Origin: Verrucomicrobiota bacterium
GTDB lineage: Bacteria; Verrucomicrobiota; Verrucomicrobiia; Limisphaerales; JAEYXS01
DNA: 11,312 bases
NCBI GenBank assembly: GCA_023431185.1
Contig: JAEYXS010000067.1
Coordinates: 1 to 11,312, forward strand
Reading direction: 5' to 3'
In this document: positions 5,726 to 11,312 of the stretch, piece after piece
Numbering within the stretch: the stretch's first letter is position 1
How the letters are laid out: each line of letters begins with the position of its first letter
Notes under the pieces: generated by a model
What the model saw: the letters and a program-made list of their open reading frames with translations, nothing else
Databases searched by the model: none
Told to the model about the DNA's origin: nothing
Program-made: the position numbers and the translations under genes

Positions 5726-8026
5726 ATGTCAAACGGCACTTCCAACGGTTCCAAGCACAAGTGGCGCTTCTATCGCGCGGGCGGTTTCGATCAGGTCAGC
5801 CTGGACAATGGCGCGGACTTGCTGGCCTTGGACCAACTGGACCAGAAGCTCTGGGTGGCCCTCGCCTGTCCGGCCAAGGGGCTTGAGTTTGATACTAAGA
5901 CGTTGGAGCTGGTGGACACGGACAAGGATGGCCGCATCCGCGTGCCGGAGATCCTCGCCGCGGTGAAGTGGGCCGGGGCCATGCTCAAGAATCCCGACGA
6001 CCTCACCAAATCTGCCCCCAGCCTCCCGCTCACCGCCATCAATGACGCCACGCCGGAAGGCAAACAGATCCTCGCTTCTGCCCGCCAGATCCTGAAAGAC
6101 CTCGGCAAGGCGGACGCCACCAGCATCACCGTGGAAGACACGGCGGATACCGCGAAGATTTTTGCCCAGACCAAGTTCAATGGCGACGGTGTCATCCCGG
6201 CAGATTCCGCGTCTGATGATGCGACCAAGGCCGTGCTGACGGATATCATCAATTGCCTCGGATCAGTGGTGGATCGCAGCGGCAAGCCCGGGGTGAACCA
6301 GGGCAAGGTGGACCAGTTCTTCACCGAACTGCATGCCTTCTCCGACTGGTGGAAGAAAGCGGAAGCTGATGCCGCCACGGTCTTGCCGCTCGGCGATGCC
6401 ACGCCCGCTGCCTGCAGCACCTTCAAGACGGTGAAGAGCAAGATCGATGACTTCTTCGCCCGCAGCCGGCTCGCCTCGTACGATGCCCGCGCGTTGAATG
6501 CCTTGAACCGGCAGGAAGCGGATTACCTCGCGCTCGCCGCGAAGGATTTGACCATCACCGCGCAAGACATCGCGGCGTTTCCGCTGGCCAAAGTGGAAGC
6601 GAACAAGCCGTTGCCGCTCACGGAAAGCGTGAACCCGGCCTGGGCCGGAGCGATGGCCAAGTTCCAGGTGGAGGTCGTGAAGCCGCTCGTCGGCGACAAG
6701 ACGACGTTGACGGAAGCTGACTGGAACATCATCAGCGGCAAGCTTGCCGCGTATGAAGGCTGGGCGGGCAGCAAGGCCGGCCTGCTCGTCGAGAAGCTCG
6801 GCATCGCCCGCGTGCGGGAGATCCTGGCGGGCAAGGCGAAGGATGCCATCACCGCGCTCATCAATGAAGACAAGGCGCTGGAGCCAGAGGCCAGTGCCAT
6901 CGCCTCGGTGGACAAGCTCATCCGTTATCATCGCGATCTCTACACCTTGCTGAACAATTTTGTCACCTTCCGTGATTTCTACGGACGCAAGCAGAAGGCG
7001 ATCTTCCAGGTCGGTACGCTCTTCCTGGATGGCCGCAGTTGCGAACTGTGCGTGCGCGTGGAGGACATGGGCCGTCACGGAGCGCTCGCGGGCTTGAGCC
7101 GCTGCTATCTCGCCTACTGTGATTGCGTGCGCAAGAGCACGGGTGAGAAGATGACCATCGCCGCCGCATTCACGGATGGTGATTCCGATTTCCTCATGGC
7201 CGCGCGCAACGGCATCTTCTACGACCGCCAGGGGCGCGATTGGGATGCGACCATCATCAAGGTGGTGGACCAGCCCATCAGCATCCGTCAGGCCTTCTGG
7301 TCGCCTTACAAACGCGTGGCCAAGATGGTGGAAGACCAGATCGAGAAATTTGCCTCCGCGCGGGACAAGGCAGTGACTGACCAGGCTTCCGCTGGCGTGG
7401 CTGATGCCAGCAAGAAGATAGAAACCGCCAAGGCCGCCGCACCAGGGGCACCGGCCCCGCAACAGCAAGCTTTCGATGTGGCCAAATTCGCCGGTATCTT
7501 TGCCGCCATCGGTTTGGCCTTGGGCGCAATCGGCAGCGCCATAGCGGCGGTGGCCACCGGATTCATGGGCTTAAAGGCCTGGCAGATGCCGCTTGCCATC
7601 GGCGGTGCATTGATGGCTGTGAGTGGTCCCGCGATGTTGCTGGCCTTCATGAAGCTGCGCCAACGCAACGTCGGTCCCATTCTGGATGCCAACGGCTGGG
7701 CAGTGAATGCGCGCGCGAAGATCAACGTGCCGTTCGGCGGTTCGTTGACACAGATCGCCGAGTTGCCGGAAGGTGCATCTAAATCGATCGATGATCCATT
7801 CGCCCAGCAGAAGAGTTCCAAGCCCACTTGGATCATCATCGGCATCGTCGTTTACATCTTCTTGGGCATGAACTTCGAGAACGGCAACCTGAAGCTGTGG
7901 TATGGCTATCTTAGGGAATGGATCAGCCCAGGCCAGTCGGCGGAAGTGTTTCAAGCACCAGCCCCGGTCCAACCAGTGGTTACAATTACCCCCCCGGCGA
8001 CCAACGCGCCAGCTCCAGCGAACTGA
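5726..8026 (+). CDS. EF-hand membrane protein of unknown function
   Basis: A 766-residue protein with a long cytosolic or outer region followed by three C-terminal membrane helices. A canonical EF-hand calcium loop, DTDKDGRIRVPE (64-75), has D64, D66, D68, G69, I71 and E75 in place; NGDGVI (152-157) looks like a second, degenerate one. A helical stretch follows, including LTEADWNIISGKLAAYEGW (328-346). The best-ordered part is about 395-545, with cysteines C439, C442, C460, C465 and C467 and the phrases DWDATIIKVVDQPISIRQAFWSPYKR. After an Ala/Pro linker (565-582), helices lie at about 588-613, 618-642 and 701-715, and the end is a Pro-rich tail (744-766). I recall similar proteins of unknown function in Bacteroidetes and planctomycete-like genomes. 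ATG 5726 is chosen because the charged SKHKWRFYRAGGFD start follows it directly; no clear Shine-Dalgarno sequence. Its last 109 bases overlap the next gene in another frame. Role unknown; calcium response is inference from the EF-hand. Confidence 0.85.
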   Translation: MSNGTSNGSKHKWRFYRAGGFDQVSLDNGADLLALDQLDQKLWVALACPAKGLEFDTKTLELVDTDKDGRIRVPEILAAVKWAGAMLKNPDDLTKSAPSLPLTAINDATPEGKQILASARQILKDLGKADATSITVEDTADTAKIFAQTKFNGDGVIPADSASDDATKAVLTDIINCLGSVVDRSGKPGVNQGKVDQFFTELHAFSDWWKKAEADAATVLPLGDATPAACSTFKTVKSKIDDFFARSRLASYDARALNALNRQEADYLALAAKDLTITAQDIAAFPLAKVEANKPLPLTESVNPAWAGAMAKFQVEVVKPLVGDKTTLTEADWNIISGKLAAYEGWAGSKAGLLVEKLGIARVREILAGKAKDAITALINEDKALEPEASAIASVDKLIRYHRDLYTLLNNFVTFRDFYGRKQKAIFQVGTLFLDGRSCELCVRVEDMGRHGALAGLSRCYLAYCDCVRKSTGEKMTIAAAFTDGDSDFLMAARNGIFYDRQGRDWDATIIKVVDQPISIRQAFWSPYKRVAKMVEDQIEKFASARDKAVTDQASAGVADASKKIETAKAAAPGAPAPQQQAFDVAKFAGIFAAIGLALGAIGSAIAAVATGFMGLKAWQMPLAIGGALMAVSGPAMLLAFMKLRQRNVGPILDANGWAVNARAKINVPFGGSLTQIAELPEGASKSIDDPFAQQKSSKPTWIIIGIVVYIFLGMNFENGNLKLWYGYLREWISPGQSAEVFQAPAPVQPVVTITPPATNAPAPAN

Positions 8027-8664
8027 GCATCTTTTCCAGCGCCTTGAAAACCTTTGCCAACATCGCAGTTGCCCTGCCAGCCGGAGAACCGTTCGAGCTT
8101 GTCTGGTTGCACGGCATCAAACCGGCTTTGCAGGAGATGGCGGCGCTGGGTACGCGACTGAACACCTCGCTCTCGGCCACGGCACTGCGCAATCAGGTGC
8201 GCGCGACCATCACGGGCACGGATTGCCTGTTGGCGGATGTCACGGGGAACAATCCGGCGGTGCTGTATTACCTCGGCGTGGCGGAAGCACTGGGCAAACC
8301 GGTCATCTTGGTGGCGCGCCATGCCGAGTCGGTCGTCTTTCAGATCAATCAACCGATTCTGGCTTATGCGGATGAGCCGTCCTTGTTGCGCACGCAGTTG
8401 ATCTCGCGGCTCAATCAGAACCATGCGGAAGCTCCGGTGGCAGTCACTGCGGCACCACAGCCCGCTGCGAGCAGTCCGGAAGCCGCCCGCTTCTACGAGA
8501 TCTTCGGGGATATCCTCCAGCAGCACGGTTACCAGAACCACGGCGAGATCAAGTGCGAGAATGAAAGCACGTTCCTTCTGATAGAGCAGGATATGGAACT
8601 GGCTCTCGTGCAGGACTTATCGCGCCGGGCGAAGGAACGCGGACTGCGGTTGAAGTTGTTGTAG
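7918..8664 (+). CDS. Nucleoside 2-deoxyribosyltransferase-like domain protein
   Basis: A 248-residue soluble protein. Residues about 46-166 form a Rossmann-like domain of the nucleoside 2-deoxyribosyltransferase/TIR-like group, with the hallmark ADVTGNNPAVLYYLGVAEALGKPVILV (106-132): DVTGNNP, then the helix, then GKPVIL. The usual YELG of this group is YYLG here, so the typically catalytic Glu is missing at 118, while Glu123 lies one turn later. A Pro/Ala/Ser linker (171-188) joins a C-terminal unit (189-248) with strands and helices, CENESTFLLIEQ and a basic end. Relatives act on nucleotides or serve as sensors/effectors in signalling proteins; its activity is unknown. The start is uncertain: ATG 7918 gives a 30-residue Pro/Ser/Gly-rich head that overlaps the EF-hand gene by 109 bases, and AGGGA touches the ATG with no spacing. 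CTG 8023 or TTG 8044 would start closer to the domain. No ATG lies between. Downstream, the NHL gene begins 71 bases after the stop. Confidence 0.8.
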   Translation: MDQPRPVGGSVSSTSPGPTSGYNYPPGDQRASSSELSIFSSALKTFANIAVALPAGEPFELVWLHGIKPALQEMAALGTRLNTSLSATALRNQVRATITGTDCLLADVTGNNPAVLYYLGVAEALGKPVILVARHAESVVFQINQPILAYADEPSLLRTQLISRLNQNHAEAPVAVTAAPQPAASSPEAARFYEIFGDILQQHGYQNHGEIKCENESTFLLIEQDMELALVQDLSRRAKERGLRLKLL

Positions 8665-8706
8665 TCTTGTTTCGTCCAACCGGAAGAAGTTTGTCGTTTC
8701 CTAAAA

Positions 8707-8720
8707 GCCGGGTATCCGGC
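8707..8720. promoter_or_regulatory. Short GC hairpin before the NHL-repeat gene
   Basis: GCCGG (8707-8711), GTAT loop and CCGGC (8716-8720) form a perfect five-pair stem between the stop at 8664 and the ATG at 8736. AAAA precedes it and TTTT appears nine bases after it. It could be a weak terminator for the preceding pair of genes or part of the NHL leader; the stem is too short to decide. Confidence 0.3.
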
Positions 8721-8735
8721 ATAAGCAATTTTATC

Positions 8736-9833
8736 ATGCACTTCATAGCTGGACGTATCTTGGTAGCTGTTGTCGTTATGGCAGCAGCTTCACTCTCTGC
8801 CGCACAATGGCGCACGGAGACTTTCGCTGGCACGGGTGTGAAAGGATATTCCGGCGATGGTGGCCCGGCGACCAAGGCGCAGATCAATGATCCTTTCGGC
8901 GTGGTGCGCGGACCCGATGGCTGCATTTATTTCTGCGAATACGGCGGCCAAGTGGTGCGCAAGGTGGATGCCAAGGGCATCATCACCACCGTGGCGGGCA
9001 GCGGTCGTAAAGGCCCCGGCGGTGACGGTGGTCCGGCCTTGCAAGCGGAATTCAACCTCCCGCACGAGATCCGCTTCGATAAGAAAGGCGACCTCTACAT
9101 CGTGGACATGCAGAACCACCGCGTGCGCAAGGTGGATATGAAATCAGGCATCATCAGCACGGTGGCAGGCACTGGGGAACTCGGGTTCTCCGGGGATGGC
9201 GGTCCGGCGATTAAAGCGCAGTTCAAGCAGCCGCACAGCATCCAGTTCGATGCCAAGGGCGACCTTTACATCTGCGACATCGGCAATCATCGAGTGCGCA
9301 AGGTGGATATGAAGACGGGCATCATCTCGACCTTCGCTGGCAATGGTCAGAGGACACCGACACCCGATGGGGCGAAATTCGCGGATGTGCCGCTGAATGG
9401 ACCGCGCACGCTGGACTTCGATACCAAGGGCAACCTCTGGCTCGCCCTGCGTGAAGGCAACCAAGTGTTCAAGCTGGACCTCGGCAAGGGCACGATCCAT
9501 CACATCGCGGGCACGGGCAAGAAAGGCTTCACCGGCAATGGTGGTCCGGCGAAGGAAGCGACCTTGAGCGGACCGAAAGGCATCGCGCTCTCGGCGGATG
9601 ATTCCAAGGTTTACCTCGTGGATACCGAGAGCCACAGCATCCGCATGGTGGATATGAAGACTGGCAAGCTGGAACTCGTCTGCGGCAACGGCGAGAAAGG
9701 TGATGGCCCGGACGGCGACCCGATGCAATGCAAGATGGGCCGCCCGCACGGCATGTTCGTGGACAAGGACGGCAGCCTCTACATCGGCGACAGCGAAGCG
9801 CACCGCGTGCGCGCGATCAAGCAGGTGAAGTGA
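8736..9833 (+). CDS. Exported NHL-repeat beta-propeller protein
   Basis: A 365-residue protein with an apparent signal peptide: MHFIAGR, hydrophobic core ILVAVVVMAAASL (8-20), and a likely cleavage near SLSAA-Q (about residue 23). The mature part is six NHL-type repeats starting near residues 29, 85, 142, 199, 256 and 314, each opening with a TVAGTG-like strand, then GYSGDGGPA..A, a PHGI/PHSI turn, DKKGDLYI and NHRVRKVD. Six repeats predict a complete six-bladed propeller with no other domain, so a binding or scaffolding role outside the cytoplasm is likely; no catalytic motif is visible. Units 4 and 6 are the most divergent, lacking the full GDGGPA. An in-frame TTG at 8667 would put 23 residues in front of the signal peptide, so ATG 8736 is preferred. 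There is no clear Shine-Dalgarno sequence. It ends seven bases from the convergent channel gene. Confidence 0.92.
   Translation: MHFIAGRILVAVVVMAAASLSAAQWRTETFAGTGVKGYSGDGGPATKAQINDPFGVVRGPDGCIYFCEYGGQVVRKVDAKGIITTVAGSGRKGPGGDGGPALQAEFNLPHEIRFDKKGDLYIVDMQNHRVRKVDMKSGIISTVAGTGELGFSGDGGPAIKAQFKQPHSIQFDAKGDLYICDIGNHRVRKVDMKTGIISTFAGNGQRTPTPDGAKFADVPLNGPRTLDFDTKGNLWLALREGNQVFKLDLGKGTIHHIAGTGKKGFTGNGGPAKEATLSGPKGIALSADDSKVYLVDTESHSIRMVDMKTGKLELVCGNGEKGDGPDGDPMQCKMGRPHGMFVDKDGSLYIGDSEAHRVRAIKQVK
8820..9830 (+). repeat. Six in-frame tandem repeats of about 171 bases
   Basis: The propeller gene consists of units starting at about 8820, 8988, 9159, 9330, 9501 and 9675, with the invariant Gly of each opening strand spaced 56, 57, 57, 57 and 58 codons apart. 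Units 2 and 3 share a 20-base identical block (9123-9142 and 9294-9313, exactly 171 bases apart), and unit 1 shares 15 bases of it, which suggests fairly recent unit duplication or gene conversion. Confidence 0.85.
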
Positions 9834-9840
9834 TCACTAG

Positions 9841-11016
9841 CTAGTTCAGCTCCGCTTGTGGGCTCGGTCTCGGCCTTTCACCGGCCAGATCCAATCCCGG
9901 CGGCATACTCTCGATGTGCAGATGCCGCGTGGGCAAGGCGAGCGAGAGACCGAGCTGTTTCACCGTCTGTATGATCTTCAGGTTGATGCGCTCGCGCACG
10001 GCCAAATGCGCGTCCCATGTGATAGGCACGGTGAAGTAATAGAGCAGGATGTCCAGCGAGTGCGTGCCAAAGTCAGTGAACCGCACAAGGTAAAAATCCT
10101 GGTCCACCTCCTTGTCCTGCTTGAGGATCTCGCGGATCTGCGCCAATAACTGCTCCATATCTTCCGGGGCCGTGGAGTAAGTCACACCCACATTCATCCG
10201 CACCCGGCGCTTGGGCATGCAGGACCAGTTATCGATGATCTCCGTGGCGATGGTCTTGTTGGGGATGGACATCAGCGTCTTCGGCCATGTGCGGACCTTG
10301 GTGGAACGAAAACCGATCTCTTCCACGAATCCATCCACCTTGTTCCCGATGATGATCCAGTCACCCACCTTGAACGGCCGGTCTGCCAGAATACTGAACG
10401 TGCCGATGAGATTCCCGACCGAATCTTGCGCCGCCAGCGCGATGGCGATGCCGCCGATGCCCAGACCGGCCAGCAAACCGATGACGTCCACCTCCAACGT
10501 GGCCAGAATGGTGAGTGTGCCGACAATGAGCGTGAAGATGCGCAAAGCCTGTTTGATCAGCGGCAGAAACTGGCCGCGCAAAGAATCATCCTGACCCGAG
10601 GCCAGATCATCCAGATACGCCGCGACCACATCCACCAGACGATAGGCGGTCCATACCACGATCACGCCGACTGCGACGAGATAGCTCTTCTGGATGAGCT
10701 CCAGCAAATCGATGGTCCCGATCTGTGCATGCAGACTCAGGATAAAAAGGGACGCATGGACGCAACCGACAATGACAAAAGCGCTCAGGGGCTTGCCCAT
10801 GGCCTGGATGATCAATTCATCATATTTGAACGAGGTCCGGGAAAAGAGCTTCACCAGCCAGCGGATGATCACCACCTCCAGAAATTTCTTCAGTAGGAAA
10901 CCTGCCATCAAGATCGCGAGTGCACTGCAATACTGCCACACTGCGATGCTTAAAAATTCACTTTGCGACCACGCGGTCAAGACAGGCACCTGGGCCTGAG
11001 CCAGCAGACAATTCAT
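9841..11016 (-). CDS. MscS-family mechanosensitive ion channel
   Basis: A 391-residue inner-membrane channel protein expected to open under membrane tension and release solutes during osmotic downshock. Helices are at about 28-48, 78-98, 112-132 and 155-172, followed by the Gly/Ala-rich pore helix (178-207, GLLAGLGIGGIAIALAAQDSVGNLIG). The beta domain follows with the family signature ADRPFKVGDWI (211-221), GFVEEIGFRSTKVRT (229-243) and IPN (251-253), then the alpha/beta C-terminal domain ending near HLHIES (365-370) and a Pro-rich tail. It is longer than E. coli MscS (286 residues) by two extra N-terminal helices, like medium-sized paralogues, so I give no symbol. ATG at 11016 is supported by an AAGGA box nine bases upstream. 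The gene converges on the NHL gene with seven bases between them and no obvious terminator hairpin. Confidence 0.95.
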   Translation of the reverse strand: MNCLLAQAQVPVLTAWSQSEFLSIAVWQYCSALAILMAGFLLKKFLEVVIIRWLVKLFSRTSFKYDELIIQAMGKPLSAFVIVGCVHASLFILSLHAQIGTIDLLELIQKSYLVAVGVIVVWTAYRLVDVVAAYLDDLASGQDDSLRGQFLPLIKQALRIFTLIVGTLTILATLEVDVIGLLAGLGIGGIAIALAAQDSVGNLIGTFSILADRPFKVGDWIIIGNKVDGFVEEIGFRSTKVRTWPKTLMSIPNKTIATEIIDNWSCMPKRRVRMNVGVTYSTAPEDMEQLLAQIREILKQDKEVDQDFYLVRFTDFGTHSLDILLYYFTVPITWDAHLAVRERINLKIIQTVKQLGLSLALPTRHLHIESMPPGLDLAGERPRPSPQAELN

Positions 11017-11312
11017 CGCTTTGATTCCTTTTGTAAGTTACTTGTCCCTAGGCTGGTTCCTTGCCCGAAAGCCAGCCCGCTTTTGACGAGGTTCAAAAGC
11101 ATCGCTTCAAAGTAGCATCTGAAGGTGGCGGAGCAAGCGGTGGGACAAGAAATCCGAAAAATAGTCAGTTCATGGTAGTGACCGTCTGCTATGAGGTATG
11201 TCAAGGCGGCATGATATTGGTTTTTCTTAAAAAGCGTCTTTTTCTTTTCTCGGTTCATCTGTTTCGGCGAGCGTTTCCTCTTCGTATGCCGGTCTGTTTG
11301 CACCGGTTGAGC
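11017..11312. other. Leader/upstream region of the channel gene
   Basis: These 296 bases hold no gene I accept. Besides the ribosome binding site there are four inverted repeats. GGCTGG (11051-11056) pairs with CCAGCC (11072-11077). GCTTTTGA (11079-11086) pairs with TCAAAAGC (11093-11100), a perfect 8-base stem with a 6-base loop. AAAAAG (11229-11234) pairs with CTTTTT (11238-11243) and is followed by a T-rich run. CCGGT (11289-11293) pairs with ACCGG (11302-11306). A perfect TTGACA -35 box lies on the minus strand at 11203-11198, but no good -10 follows at 16-18 bases. A 96-codon minus-strand open frame (11013-11303) meets the channel start in an ATGA overlap, but its codons look non-coding. 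Confidence 0.5.
11026..11030 (-). promoter_or_regulatory. Ribosome binding site of the channel gene
   Basis: AAGGA on the minus strand, nine bases before the ATG at 11016. It is the clearest Shine-Dalgarno sequence in the window and fixes the channel start. Confidence 0.8.

Noticed and set aside
6263..7468. 401-codon open frame antisense to the EF-hand gene
   Set aside because: It lies wholly inside a well-supported gene, has no domain or start signal, and is rich in His, Arg and Gly, as expected of an antisense shadow of GC-biased codons.
9836..9845. Perfect 10-base palindrome ACTAGCTAGT between the convergent genes
   Set aside because: With no loop it cannot form a terminator hairpin, and a single short palindrome formed by the two stop regions is likely chance.
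11013..11303. 96-codon minus-strand open frame ending in an ATGA overlap with the channel gene
   Set aside because: It has rare codons unlike its neighbours (AGA, AGG, CGA, CTA, TTA, ATA), no recognisable domain, and contains the hairpins and ribosome site of the channel leader. The overlap can arise by chance from the shared ATGA.

Overview
The window is a stretch of ordinary-looking bacterial chromosome with moderately high GC. It carries nine supported protein genes and no RNA genes, transposons, integrases or CRISPR arrays. The combination of genes suggests a member of the Verrucomicrobia / Planctomycetes assemblage, with Verrucomicrobia favoured: a six-unit NHL propeller of the kind repeated in those genomes, a large EF-hand membrane protein of unknown function, a FabI ending in a YQIMGM tail, and generally weak Shine-Dalgarno sequences. 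This placement is inference from gene style, not from a marker gene.

Layout. Positions 76-2588 (+) hold a Nudix hydrolase, a 12-helix MFS-type transporter that overlaps it by one base, and then the fatty-acid enoyl reductase fabI. A 69-base gap before fabI contains nested inverted repeats. A strong hairpin terminator follows fabI at about 2605-2644. On the minus strand come a 349-residue protein I do not recognise (2669-3718) and a GT-C/family 39-like membrane glycosyltransferase (3875-5542), separated by 156 bases with several inverted repeats. A 183-base divergent gap leads to two overlapping plus-strand genes. The first is a 766-residue protein with a canonical EF-hand loop, a cysteine-rich middle and three C-terminal membrane helices (5726-8026). 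The second is a soluble protein with a nucleoside 2-deoxyribosyltransferase-like/TIR-like Rossmann domain (7918-8664), apparently without the family's usual glutamate. Next are an exported NHL-repeat propeller (8736-9833) and, convergent with it, a five-helix MscS-family mechanosensitive channel (9841-11016, minus). The channel gene has a good ribosome binding site and a 296-base upstream region with hairpins.

How the genes fit together. Nudix and MFS genes are translationally coupled and probably one operon; fabI may be read from the same transcript or from its own start after the hairpins. The most interesting unit is the EF-hand membrane protein plus the nucleotide-handling-domain protein. 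Their coding regions overlap out of frame by 109 bases, so they are probably made together, and the pair has the look of a membrane sensor with a cytosolic partner; that role is inference only. The rest is housekeeping or envelope function: lipid synthesis, glycosylation, osmotic protection and an exported propeller.

Positions 1-75 hold the immediate upstream sequence of the Nudix gene with no convincing promoter. No gene-free stretch exceeds 300 bases; the longest, 11017-11312, is described separately.
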